The notes under the pieces were generated by a model. It ran no database searches. It saw only the letters and a list, made by a program, of their open reading frames with translations, and had not been told where the DNA came from. Shown in pieces: positions 1 through 7,689 of a stretch of DNA of 19,964 nt. The translations under genes and the position numbers were made by a program. This DNA is from an uncultured Bacilli bacterium (lineage in GTDB: Bacteria; Bacillota_I; Bacilli_A; RF39; UBA660), in contig CAKOLP010000002.1 in assembly GCA_934096025.1 (NCBI GenBank), positions 1-19,964 on the forward strand, given 5' to 3'. Position 1 is the stretch's first letter. Each line of letters opens with the position of its first letter.

Positions 1-943
1 AATTTAACCCCTCGATAAAAAAAGGATTATAATTATCTAAGTATTGAAACGAGTGAAATAACTCATGACCTATAACATTTATATCAGTATCCACAAAACT
101 ACTACATTTATATATATAAATTTGATTATCTATATAATTATATTCACCAGCCACTTCCAACTTTCGAACATCACTAATTTTAGATTCAGGAATATAAACG
201 ATTTGCATTGAACTTAATCTTTCCAAAACTAAATCTAAGTCAACAAAATTCTGATTATCTAATAAAATATCAGTGTTTTGACGTATAAAATCTTTTTCTT
301 CTTCACTTAAAGAAGTATTTTTTGCTAAAGCATCATTAATAGCTTTTTCTAATGATTGTATTTCAATATGTTGATAATCACTATCAACACTATAAACAGC
401 ATCATTATCAAGTAAATCACTACTAATATCAAAAGCCCTATTTGTATCAACAATATTAATTAATTTACTATCATCTACATCATTTAAATCAACATCAGCT
501 TTTACCACTTGAGCACTACTTAACATAAATGCTGAACTAAGTAAAAGAACTACAGTTTTCTTTCCAACCTTAATTAATCTTTTAAAATAATTTTTTATAC
601 TGCTACCAATCTCTTTATTATAAACACTTCCCTCTTGATTATTAAAAATACTATTTAAATATCTTAAATCATTTACTATCGGAAGCGGACTAAACATAAA
701 TAAATTCTTTACCAAACTATAAAACACATCATATTTATTATCATTAACAACCACAGGTGCAACTTTTATCATATTATCACTCGGAGTAATAGCACCAAGT
801 ATATAATCAACTAACCTTTTTTCATCTTCACTCAAATATGTATATAGCTTATTATCTTTAATTCTTCCCACATAATACTTATTATCTTTAATACCAATAC
901 CATATAAAACATCATTTACCTTAAACTTACCTACTATTTTCAT
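1..943 (-). CDS. HExxH zinc metalloprotease-like membrane protein, 3' end missing
   Basis: An uninterrupted frame of 314 codons runs from ATG at 943 off the left edge. A GGAGAG ribosome binding site lies just upstream; the frame stays open back to a TGA at 1028-1030 but has no standard start there. Residues 1-128 are a soluble-looking domain. Residues about 121-149 resemble a Gram-positive signal peptide: basic KRLIKVGKK, a hydrophobic core, then QVVKAD. This would be a membrane anchor or a late signal sequence. The last visible part has GHELFH (H293, E294, H297) followed by FFIEGLN with E311, the pattern of a gluzincin-type zinc site. I infer an extracytoplasmic peptidase or peptidase-like protein. 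The exact family is unknown, and the C-terminus is not visible. Confidence 0.72.
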   Translation of the reverse strand, partial: MKIVGKFKVNDVLYGIGIKDNKYYVGRIKDNKLYTYLSEDEKRLVDYILGAITPSDNMIKVAPVVVNDNKYDVFYSLVKNLFMFSPLPIVNDLRYLNSIFNNQEGSVYNKEIGSSIKNYFKRLIKVGKKTVVLLLSSAFMLSSAQVVKADVDLNDVDDSKLINIVDTNRAFDISSDLLDNDAVYSVDSDYQHIEIQSLEKAINDALAKNTSLSEEEKDFIRQNTDILLDNQNFVDLDLVLERLSSMQIVYIPESKISDVRKLEVAGEYNYIDNQIYIYKCSSFVDTDINVIGHELFHSFQYLDNYNPFFIEGLN

Positions 944-1013
944 ATTCTCTCCATATCTTGTAATTCCACTATCTATATATCTATTACTTTCATTTATTTC
1001 TACTATTAAAATT

Positions 1014-1136
1014 TTAAATATTAATTGTCATATATACTTTTTTGGATTCATTATCATAATACCGCGAACTATCATCTAAAACAACTTTTCCATTTTCACA
1101 TATATGCCATACCATGTTCAATAGCTTCAAAAACAT
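1014..1136 (-). CDS. Doubtful 40-residue ORF, possibly a gene remnant
   Basis: ATG at 1136 follows AGGGTG and reads 40 codons to TAA at 1014. The product contains ICENGKVVLDDSSRYYDNES and ends KKVYMTINI. The composition looks protein-like, but I recognise no family. A second frame just upstream reads DNVFEAIEHGM, and the downstream metalloprotease frame is open for 28 codons before its ATG. The stretch may therefore be a frameshifted remnant of a longer reading frame rather than a working small gene. It lies on the same strand as its neighbours, in the 232-nt gap between them. Confidence 0.25.
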   Translation of the reverse strand: MFLKLLNMVWHICENGKVVLDDSSRYYDNESKKVYMTINI

Positions 1137-1175
1137 TATCACCCTACTATTTTTAAAATATACCCCTTTGACTAA

Positions 1176-2060
1176 TTATTTAACAATTTCAGTTGATACC
1201 CAATACCAATTATCAAGCTCGTTTTGTTTAAAAGTTAACTTAAATTGACCAGTCTTACCTTTAAATCTTTCAAATAATTTATCTTTATCTGTAAACATTG
1301 AATCTTTGTTATCCATATAGTTATTCAATTCACTACTATAATTTGTATTATCTATTTTACTTGTTAATTCATAATCACTATAAGCATAATAATAACTAGC
1401 GTTACCAACGATATTAAATCCTATAAAATCCGCGTAAACAATAATACTATTATTTTTAAATTCTGTTCTATTATAATTTAAAAATCTGCGAAGTGGCCCA
1501 AGACGATCTCCACCCTCCATAGGATAACAATTAATATAATCATTTTCTAATCTACACTCTCTAAAATCAGTATCATCGAAATAAATAAAATCAGTAAAAT
1601 TTGGCATACTTTTATTAAATAATTCTAAATATTTTTGAGCAAAATCATCTTTTTTTACCCGATAAATATAACAAGTATATTTACCCTCTACATTATTGCT
1701 AATACAACTATCAGAATATAATTCATTTAACTGAACAGAATTAGCATACTCAATAGAACTAAAAGAAATATTATCAAGTGTAGCATATAATTGCTCACTA
1801 ACTTCAATGGTATCAACTGTTACCTTACCATTACCATAAAAATAGTAATCATAACCATATCCTACTAAAGTTTGGTCATAAAGATTTTTCCCCAACTTTT
1901 CAACATCTTCATCAGTAAACTTCAAACTATAAGTCAAATCATCATTATCTTTATTATCAACATTATTACTTTTAAAACCAAAGTAATATCCGGCCCCTCC
2001 GACAATAACTATAAAACAAATCGCCGCTATGAAACCTACAAAGTTTTTTGCAAAATCCAT
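1176..2060 (-). CDS. Single-pass membrane protein, unknown function
   Basis: This 294-residue protein is of no family I recognise. It has one hydrophobic segment at about residues 7-29 (VGFIAAICFIVIVGGAGYYF). A long polar domain rich in Asp, Asn, Tyr and Phe follows and probably lies outside the cell (N-in, C-out). That domain has four cysteines, C119, C130, C169 and C178, spaced like two disulfide pairs. There is no lipobox, no LPxTG and no catalytic motif I can name. ATG at 2060 is preceded by GGTGAT at good spacing. The gene follows the ribosomal operon terminator and precedes the metalloprotease-like gene on the same strand. The two may work together at the cell surface, but nothing in the sequence proves it. 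Confidence 0.8.
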   Translation of the reverse strand: MDFAKNFVGFIAAICFIVIVGGAGYYFGFKSNNVDNKDNDDLTYSLKFTDEDVEKLGKNLYDQTLVGYGYDYYFYGNGKVTVDTIEVSEQLYATLDNISFSSIEYANSVQLNELYSDSCISNNVEGKYTCYIYRVKKDDFAQKYLELFNKSMPNFTDFIYFDDTDFRECRLENDYINCYPMEGGDRLGPLRRFLNYNRTEFKNNSIIVYADFIGFNIVGNASYYYAYSDYELTSKIDNTNYSSELNNYMDNKDSMFTDKDKLFERFKGKTGQFKLTFKQNELDNWYWVSTEIVK

Positions 2061-2146
2061 ATTATCACCACATATATAGTAACATAGATAACAAAATTAA
2101 TAAACGAATCCCCAATAATAACCAAATATTTAACAAAAAAAATGTC

Positions 2147-2171
2147 AAAAAAAACTAACCCTAAGGTTAGC
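2147..2171 (-). terminator. Rho-independent terminator of the ribosomal operon
   Basis: On the minus strand just after rplQ there is a 6-bp stem, CTAACC / GGTTAG, with a TTAG loop, followed by eight T. It begins 7 nt past the rplQ stop codon and closes the S10-spc-alpha transcript. The T tract runs into a TTGACA hexamer, but I find no matching -10 for it. Confidence 0.8.
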
Positions 2172-2177
2172 AACAAA

Positions 2178-2519
2178 TTAAACTAATTCAAGTCTAACTT
2201 CTAAAGCATCGTCTCCACGTCTTTCTTTTAATTTAATAATTCTTGTATATCCACCATTTCTAGTTTCATACTTTTTAGCTAGTTCATTAAATACTTTAGC
2301 TACAACTTCTTTATCATTATGTAAGAAAGCTAAAGCTTTACGACGAGCTACAAGTGAACCATCCTTACCGTAAGTAATCATTTTTTCAACAAATTTTCTT
2401 ACTTCCTTAGCTCTGGCTTCTGTAGTTACCACAAAACCATAATTAATTACATCTTTAGTAAGTCCAGCTAAAATACTTCTCCTAATTCTAGTTTCTCTAC
2501 CTAATTTTCTATATTTCAT
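2178..2519 (-). CDS. rplQ: 50S ribosomal protein L17
   Basis: L17 is a large-subunit protein near the exit of the nascent peptide tunnel. The 113-residue product opens MKYRKLGRETRIRRSILAGL, close to the family signature for the rRNA-binding N-terminus. It ends with the conserved strand TRIIKLKERRGDDALEVRLE. Its length is usual for Bacillota. It is the last gene of the operon, starting 4 nt after rpoA, whose final codons AAG GAG TAA provide the ribosome binding site. A terminator follows immediately. Confidence 0.97.
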   Translation of the reverse strand: MKYRKLGRETRIRRSILAGLTKDVINYGFVVTTEARAKEVRKFVEKMITYGKDGSLVARRKALAFLHNDKEVVAKVFNELAKKYETRNGGYTRIIKLKERRGDDALEVRLELV

Positions 2520-2523
2520 AATC

Positions 2524-3468
2524 TTACTCCTTAAATGTAAGTCCTAATTCATCAACTTTATCAAGAACTTCTTTTAATGATTTCTTTCCTAAGTTTCTAA
2601 TCTTAGTAACTTCTATTTCTTTCTTATTTACTAAATCTTGAACAGTATGAATACCAGCTCTTTTCAAGCAATTAAAAGCTCTTACTGAGAATTCAACTTC
2701 TTCAATTGGCGTTTCTAAAGTTTTAGTAATTGTATCAACCTTTTTTTCTTGCATAATTCCATTAATATTACTAATAGAATTTAAATCAGCAATAATACTA
2801 AAATGTTCAATTAATATTTTAGCACCTAAAGCCATAGCTTCTTCAGGTGTAACACTACCATTTGTAGTAATATCCATTACTAACTTATCATAAGATTCAT
2901 CTTGCCCAACCCGAGTGTCAAATACTTCATATTTAACAACTTCTATAGGTGAATAATTTGAATCAATAGCAATAACACCAGCAATATTATCTGTTAAATT
3001 AGCTTTATTAACTGCACTAGGTACATATCCACGACCATTTTTTACAGTCATTTCAATATTAATTTTTCCACCACTAACTAAGTTACAAATAACTAAATCT
3101 TTATTAATAATTTCAATATCTGGATCTTTTTCAATATCTCCAGCTAAAACTGGTCCCTCACAAGATTTAGTAAGTCTTATAACTTTTTCTTCATTTGTAT
3201 AATTCTTAACAACTAAGTTCTTAATATTTAAAACAATAGTCGTAACATCTTCTACAACACCCTCAATTTTTTGGAATTCATGAAGTACTCCATCTATTTT
3301 AATAGAAGTTACAGCACTACCTGGTAAACTTGATAGTAAAACACGTCGTAGTGCATTACCAATAGTAGTACCAAAACCTCTTTCTAATGGATCTAATTCA
3401 AATCTTGCATAACTATTACATTCTTGATATTCAGCAATTTTATAATCTGGCTTTTCAAATTTAATCAT
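2524..3468 (-). CDS. rpoA: DNA-directed RNA polymerase subunit alpha
   Basis: Alpha dimerises to nucleate RNA polymerase assembly and contacts upstream promoter DNA and activators. The 314-residue product has the normal two-domain form. The N-terminal dimerisation domain contains the ELDPLERGFGTTIGNALRR signature at about residues 25-43. A linker at about 225-245 leads to the C-terminal helix-hairpin-helix domain (about 246-314), with VRAFNCLKRAGIHTVQDL and IRNLGKKSLKEV. ATG at 3468 has AAAGGA upstream. It lies 21 nt after rpsK, so polymerase and ribosome subunits are made from one transcript, the usual alpha-operon arrangement. Confidence 0.98.
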   Translation of the reverse strand: MIKFEKPDYKIAEYQECNSYARFELDPLERGFGTTIGNALRRVLLSSLPGSAVTSIKIDGVLHEFQKIEGVVEDVTTIVLNIKNLVVKNYTNEEKVIRLTKSCEGPVLAGDIEKDPDIEIINKDLVICNLVSGGKINIEMTVKNGRGYVPSAVNKANLTDNIAGVIAIDSNYSPIEVVKYEVFDTRVGQDESYDKLVMDITTNGSVTPEEAMALGAKILIEHFSIIADLNSISNINGIMQEKKVDTITKTLETPIEEVEFSVRAFNCLKRAGIHTVQDLVNKKEIEVTKIRNLGKKSLKEVLDKVDELGLTFKE

Positions 3469-3489
3469 GATTACATTCCTTTCCCTAAA

Positions 3490-3873
3490 TTAATTTCTTG
3501 GTCTTTTTGGTGGACGACAACCATTATGAGGAATAGGTGTTTCATCTGTAATACTTGTGATTTCTAATCCTGCAGTTTGAAGGGAACGAATAGCATTTTC
3601 TCTTCCTGGCCCAAGACCTTTAACAAATACATCAACTTTTTTAACTCCAGCTTCAATTGCAGCATTAGCAGCAGCTTCACTTGTTAATCCAGCAGCAAAT
3701 GGAGTCTTTTTCTTACTTCCTTTATAACCAATTCTTCCTGCAGATGACCAGCTTATAGCATTACCATCCTTATCACTTATTGTAACAATAGTATTATTAT
3801 ATGTTGAATGAATATGAGCTGTTGCTTCAGGAATATTCTTCTTTACTTTTCTTTTTCTTCTATTATATGCCAT
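3490..3873 (-). CDS. rpsK: 30S ribosomal protein S11
   Basis: S11 sits on the platform of the small subunit and helps shape the E site and mRNA exit. The 127-residue product carries SSAGRIGYKGSKKKTPFAA and the GLGPGRENAIRSLQTAGL stretch typical of the family. It ends in the conserved basic tail PIPHNGCRPPKRPRN. The ribosome binding site is the TAGGAGG formed by the rpsM stop codon and the next bases. Confidence 0.98.
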   Translation of the reverse strand: MAYNRRKRKVKKNIPEATAHIHSTYNNTIVTISDKDGNAISWSSAGRIGYKGSKKKTPFAAGLTSEAAANAAIEAGVKKVDVFVKGLGPGRENAIRSLQTAGLEITSITDETPIPHNGCRPPKRPRN

Positions 3874-3884
3874 AATTTATCCTC

Positions 3885-4250
3885 CTACTTCTTCTTATTA
3901 GCTACTACTTTTCCTCTACCTTTACGAGTCTTAGCATTTCTACTAGTTCTTTGTCCTCTTACAGGTAGACCTTTTTTATGTCTTATGCCTTCATAGCAAT
4001 TTATTTCCATTTTATTTTTAATGCTCATTTGAACATCACGTCTTAAATCACCCTCAACAGAATAATTATCTATTTCTTTACGCAATTTATTAACTTCTTC
4101 ATCAGTTAAATCTTTAATTTTTTTAGTAGGTTCTACACCTGCGTTTTCACAAATAGTTAACGCTAAACTTCTTCCAATACCATAAATAGCAGTAAGACCT
4201 ATACAAGTATGTTTTTCTCCTGGTAATTCAATATTCTTAATTCTTGCCAT
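3885..4250 (-). CDS. rpsM: 30S ribosomal protein S13
   Basis: S13 is a small-subunit head protein that contacts the P-site tRNA and forms a bridge to the large subunit. At 121 residues it is of normal length. The N-terminal domain begins ARIKNIELPGEKH and has the helix-hairpin-helix GIGRSLALTIC. The basic C-terminus includes GIRHKKGLPVRGQRTSRNAK, the part that reaches the decoding region. The start at 4250 is preceded by a full TAAGGAGG in which TAA is the rpmJ stop codon. Confidence 0.98.
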   Translation of the reverse strand: MARIKNIELPGEKHTCIGLTAIYGIGRSLALTICENAGVEPTKKIKDLTDEEVNKLRKEIDNYSVEGDLRRDVQMSIKNKMEINCYEGIRHKKGLPVRGQRTSRNAKTRKGRGKVVANKKK

Positions 4251-4259
4251 TTTTCCTCC

Positions 4260-4373
4260 TTAACCTTGAACTTGTTTATGTTTAGGATTTTCACAAATAA
4301 CCCTAACTTTTCCTTTTCTTCTTACGATTTTACATTTTCTACAAATTTTCTTTACTGATGGTCTAACTTTCAT
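4260..4373 (-). CDS. rpmJ: 50S ribosomal protein L36, zinc-binding form
   Basis: This 37-residue gene lies in the gap between infA and rpsM. The product begins MKVRPSVKKICRKCKIVRRK and ends ENPKHKQVQG. Ligands C11, C14, C27 and H32 form the C-x2-C-x12-C-x4-H zinc ribbon of the C+ form of L36. L36 binds 23S rRNA near the GTPase-associated region. ATG at 4373 has TAAGGAG upstream, whose TAA is the infA stop. It lies in the usual infA-rpmJ-rpsM order. Confidence 0.97.
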   Translation of the reverse strand: MKVRPSVKKICRKCKIVRRKGKVRVICENPKHKQVQG

Positions 4374-4384
4374 AATTTCACTCC

Positions 4385-4603
4385 TTATCTATTATTCCAT
4401 TTTATAATCCCACGTGTTAAATCATATGGTGAAAGTTCCACTGTAACTTTATCACCTGGTAAAATACGAATCATGTGCATACGCATTTTACCAGAAACGT
4501 AGGCCTTTACAGTGTGCCCATTACTAAGTTCTACTAGATAATCACTACCTTTTAAAACTTCAGTAACTTTTCCTTCAACTTCAATTTTTTCTTTTTTTCC
4601 CAT
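4385..4603 (-). CDS. infA: Translation initiation factor IF-1
   Basis: IF-1 binds the ribosomal A site during initiation and supports IF-2 and IF-3. The 72-residue product is a single OB fold. It has IEVEGKVTEVL, VELSNGHTVKAYVSGKMRMH and IRILPGDKVTVELSPYDLTR, all strongly family-typical. It starts 3 nt after map, and the GGAG in the last codons of map serves as ribosome binding site. It belongs to the map-infA-rpmJ segment common in Bacillota. Confidence 0.98.
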   Translation of the reverse strand: MGKKEKIEVEGKVTEVLKGSDYLVELSNGHTVKAYVSGKMRMHMIRILPGDKVTVELSPYDLTRGIIKWNNR

Positions 4604-4606
4604 AAA

Positions 4607-5350
4607 TTAATCTCCTGTTAATATTTCATATCCATCTTTAGTAACTAAGACAGTATTTTCATAATGACATGATGGCTTACCATCACAAGTTCTAATTGTC
4701 CAATCATTATTATCTAAATAAACATATCTACTACCTAAGTTTAACATAGGTTCAATAGCAATTACCATACCAGCTTTTAATCTTGTCATATTATTGTCAT
4801 CATAATTTGGCACATTAGGTTCTTCGTGCATTTCGGTACCTATTCCGTGTCCACATAGTTCTTCAACAACACTTAAATTATGTTTTGTTGCAAAATCTTC
4901 AATTGCAGCACCAATATCTCGTATGCGAGCACCCTCTTTTACTACACTAACTCCTACATAAAAAGCTTCTTTAGTATCAAAAACTAAGTTTTTAACACTT
5001 TCTGATACTTCACCAATTATATAAGTTCTAGTAGCATCAGCACAATAACCTTTATAAGCAATAACTAAATCAATTGAAACAATATCACCATTTTTTATCT
5101 TTCTAGATCCTGGTATTCCATGTACAACTTCATCATTTATAGATATACAAGCAGTAGCAGGAAAACCCTCATAACCCAAGCAACTAGGTACACAACCAAT
5201 ACTTAACACATAATCATGTATCAAAGTATCTATTTTTTTAGTAGTAACCCCAGCTACAACAAAAGGTTCTATATACTTAAAAGTATCTTGTAAATACTTT
5301 CCAGCTTGTCTCATTAAATCTATTTCTCTATCACTTTTAATACTTATCAT
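4607..5350 (-). CDS. map: Methionine aminopeptidase, type I
   Basis: This cytosolic enzyme removes the initiator methionine from new proteins after deformylation. The 247-residue product is a standard type Ia form without N-terminal extension. All five metal ligands of the pita-bread fold are visible: D94 (SIDLV), D105 (GYCADATRTY), H168 (CGHGIG), E200 (IAIEPML) and E231 (YENTVLV). H77 (VVHGIPG) and H175 (MHEEP) match substrate-contacting histidines. Its start overlaps the end of adk by 14 nt, so translation of the two is probably coupled. Confidence 0.97.
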   Translation of the reverse strand: MISIKSDREIDLMRQAGKYLQDTFKYIEPFVVAGVTTKKIDTLIHDYVLSIGCVPSCLGYEGFPATACISINDEVVHGIPGSRKIKNGDIVSIDLVIAYKGYCADATRTYIIGEVSESVKNLVFDTKEAFYVGVSVVKEGARIRDIGAAIEDFATKHNLSVVEELCGHGIGTEMHEEPNVPNYDDNNMTRLKAGMVIAIEPMLNLGSRYVYLDNNDWTIRTCDGKPSCHYENTVLVTKDGYEILTGD

Positions 5351-5978
5351 TAACTACCCTCAAAATATCTGTATAAATATCAGATACATCTCTATTAACA
5401 TCTATTTTATGAAGTTTATTCTTATTTTTATAGTATTCTAGTACCGGTTTAGTATTTTCTAAAAAAGAATCAAATCTTACTTTAAAGCTATCTTCCGTAT
5501 CATCACTCCGACGCTTCAAACTTTTCTTACAACTATCACAAATTCCCTCCTCTTTAGGCATTAACAAGGGATTATGTAAATTATAAGACTTTCCACAAGA
5601 ACATACAACACGACCCAAAATTCTATTTATAGCTTCTTCTCGAGCTAAATCCAAATAAATAACTTCATAATCATCATCAATTATATTATCTAACTCTAAT
5701 GCTTGATTAAGAGTTCTAGGAAAACCATCTAATATAAATGGTTTCCCTTTAGAATTATTTAGTTGTTCTTTAATAAGCTTAAGCATTACCTCATCACTAA
5801 CTAACTTTCCACTATCAATAATATCTTTAACTAACACCCCAACCGAAGAATTAGATTTTACTGCTTCTCTAAGCATATCTCCAGTTGATAAATGATTATA
5901 CTGATAATCTTCTTTTAACTTGGTACTTTGTGTACCCTTACCAGCAGCCGGTGGAGCTATAAATATTATATTTTTCAT
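5337..5978 (-). CDS. adk: Adenylate kinase, zinc-lid type, variant P-loop
   Basis: The enzyme catalyses ATP + AMP to 2 ADP and balances adenine nucleotides in the cytosol. The 213-residue product has the long LID. The AMP-binding elements STGDMLR and DGFPRTLNQA and the LID arginines (KRRSDD) are in place. Two features differ from the textbook. The P-loop at residues 8-17 reads APPAAGKGTQ, where most members have GxPGxGKGTQ. The first LID cysteine pair is C126-S-C128, one residue shorter than the common C-x2-C; the second pair is C147-x2-C150. Zinc binding is still likely. The gene directly follows the secY stop and overlaps map. Confidence 0.95.
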   Translation of the reverse strand: MKNIIFIAPPAAGKGTQSTKLKEDYQYNHLSTGDMLREAVKSNSSVGVLVKDIIDSGKLVSDEVMLKLIKEQLNNSKGKPFILDGFPRTLNQALELDNIIDDDYEVIYLDLAREEAINRILGRVVCSCGKSYNLHNPLLMPKEEGICDSCKKSLKRRSDDTEDSFKVRFDSFLENTKPVLEYYKNKNKLHKIDVNRDVSDIYTDILRVVNDKY

Positions 5979-7244
5979 TTATCTTAATCGCTTCCTTTTT
6001 TGTTGATAACTTCTACTTACTAAGCTACTTTCCATTTGTTTATATGTTTCAATAGCAACACCAACAACAATAAGCATTCCTGTTCCCCCAATAGTAACTG
6101 AACTTGACAAGTCAAATATTTGTGAGAATATAACAGGTATACCAGCCAATATTACAAGGAAAATACTTCCCACAATTGTAAGTTTTCCCATAGAATCTCC
6201 GATATAATTACTAGTATCTTCTCCTGGTCTAATTCCAAGTATATAACCACCTCTACTATTTAAGTTCTTACTCATTTCTTCTGGATTCATTACCATGAAT
6301 GTATAAAAATAAGCAAAGAATATAATAAAGATAATATATAATACAAACCCTGTAGGTGTCGTAAACACAATATACTTATTAACAAAATCTATAGCACTTT
6401 CATTACCAATTAAAGTAACAATTGTTGCTGGTATAGTTGTCAATATTGAAGCAAATATCACTGGTATAACCCCAGCAGAATTAATCTTAATTGGCAAAAA
6501 GCTATTTTGTGCTCCATATGCCGTAGTTGACTTATTAGCATATTGAATTGGTATTCTTCTCTCAGCAAGTTGTATCCAAATAATACCTACTACAATTAAT
6601 AAATATAAAAGAATAAACAAACTAAAGAAGAAAACTCCCAAAGCACTTCCATAAGTCCCTGATCCAACAAAACCATCATATGCCCCAGCAAATATGCTTG
6701 GCATACTAAGGATTATCCCAGCCATTATTAACATTGATTGACCATTACCAATACCTTTATTAGTAATTTGATCTCCCATCCATAAACAAAAAGCTGTACC
6801 AGCAGTCATAACTAATGCTGTTTTAAGTTGAACAAAAATATCTGCCCCATTCATATAAAATATACATAAAACATACGCTTGGAAAAAACCAATAATAATA
6901 CCTAAATATCTATTTATTTTATTAATCTTTTGTCTTCCCACATATCCTTGTTCTTTTAAATCCTTAAAATAAGGTATAATATCCATTTGCAATAACTGAG
7001 TAATAATCGAAGCCGTAATATAAGGAGAAACCCCTAGTCCAAAAATGGAAAAACTACGAAGTCCACCACCACTCATAATATTAAATATTTCTAAAAAACC
7101 TAATTCATCATAGACAACTGAAGCCCAAGGAATAGTAACAGACGTTCCCAAACAAAATATACTTAGACAAAATAAGGTAATATATATTCTTTTCCTTAAA
7201 TCTTTATTATTCTTATTAAAAAGTTGGGAAAAGCCTCGGAACAT
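5979..7244 (-). CDS. secY: Preprotein translocase subunit SecY
   Basis: SecY is the protein-conducting channel of the Sec translocon in the cytoplasmic membrane. The 421-residue product has about ten hydrophobic segments. It begins with the basic LFNKNNKDLRKRI and has the plug-side motif FGLGVSPYITASIITQLLQM. The conserved loop AERRIPIQYA and the region NSAGVIPVIFA are also present. The C-terminus KRKRLR is basic and cytosolic. ATG at 7244 follows the rplO stop directly (TAGATG) with GAGGTGA upstream. The low-GC composition matches the neighbours. Confidence 0.98.
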   Translation of the reverse strand: MFRGFSQLFNKNNKDLRKRIYITLFCLSIFCLGTSVTIPWASVVYDELGFLEIFNIMSGGGLRSFSIFGLGVSPYITASIITQLLQMDIIPYFKDLKEQGYVGRQKINKINRYLGIIIGFFQAYVLCIFYMNGADIFVQLKTALVMTAGTAFCLWMGDQITNKGIGNGQSMLIMAGIILSMPSIFAGAYDGFVGSGTYGSALGVFFFSLFILLYLLIVVGIIWIQLAERRIPIQYANKSTTAYGAQNSFLPIKINSAGVIPVIFASILTTIPATIVTLIGNESAIDFVNKYIVFTTPTGFVLYIIFIIFFAYFYTFMVMNPEEMSKNLNSRGGYILGIRPGEDTSNYIGDSMGKLTIVGSIFLVILAGIPVIFSQIFDLSSSVTIGGTGMLIVVGVAIETYKQMESSLVSRSYQQKRKRLR

Positions 7245-7688
7245 CTAAATCACCTCAGCTTTGCCGCCATTTTTTTCTATTTTTGTAACAGCTTTAGTAG
7301 AAAATCTATGAGCTTTAACAGTTAAGTTTTTAGTTAACTCACCATTACCTAAAACTTTAACTCCACTTAATTGTTTTTTAATAATTCTTCTTTCTTTTAA
7401 TACTTCTGGAGTAACAACATCTCCATCATTAAAGAATTTTTCTAAATCAGATAGATTAATAACAGCATATTTAGTTTCAAATTGTTTATTATTAAATCCT
7501 CTGATAGGAATTCTTCTATGAAGTGGAGTTTGTCCCCCTTGGAACCAAGCAGGAATTGATACACCACTTCTAGACTTTTGTCCTTTTTCTCCACGAGTAG
7601 ATGTCTTACCCATTCCAGACCCAGGTCCTCTACCTACGCTTTTAATACTTTTCATTTCTTTAGTTTTCGGTAAATTTTCTAATCTCAT
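7245..7688 (-). CDS. rplO: 50S ribosomal protein L15
   Basis: L15 binds 23S rRNA in the large-subunit core. I choose ATG at 7688, giving 147 residues. It opens MRLENLPKTKEMKSIKSVGR like other L15 proteins and follows GAGGA at 9-10 nt. An earlier in-frame ATG at 7727 would add 13 residues inside rpsE and has no family support. The N-terminal Gly/Arg-rich tail (GPGSGMGKTSTRGEKGQKSR) and GFNNKQFETKYAVINL are typical. The start lies one base after the rpsE stop, with no room for rpmD, which sits here in Bacillus. Confidence 0.96.
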   Translation of the reverse strand: MRLENLPKTKEMKSIKSVGRGPGSGMGKTSTRGEKGQKSRSGVSIPAWFQGGQTPLHRRIPIRGFNNKQFETKYAVINLSDLEKFFNDGDVVTPEVLKERRIIKKQLSGVKVLGNGELTKNLTVKAHRFSTKAVTKIEKNGGKAEVI

Positions 7689-7689
7689 C

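Noticed and set aside
1872..2087. Plus-strand 71-codon frame opposite the membrane protein gene
   Set aside because: It lies antisense to a better gene, has no binding site and is rich in Ile as expected from AT-rich DNA.
2090..2148. Promoter for the membrane protein gene (TTGACA at 2143-2148, or TTGGTT-N17-TATTAA at about 2097-2125)
   Set aside because: The TTGACA has no -10 at 16-18 nt and overlaps the terminator T tract; the second pair matches consensus poorly.
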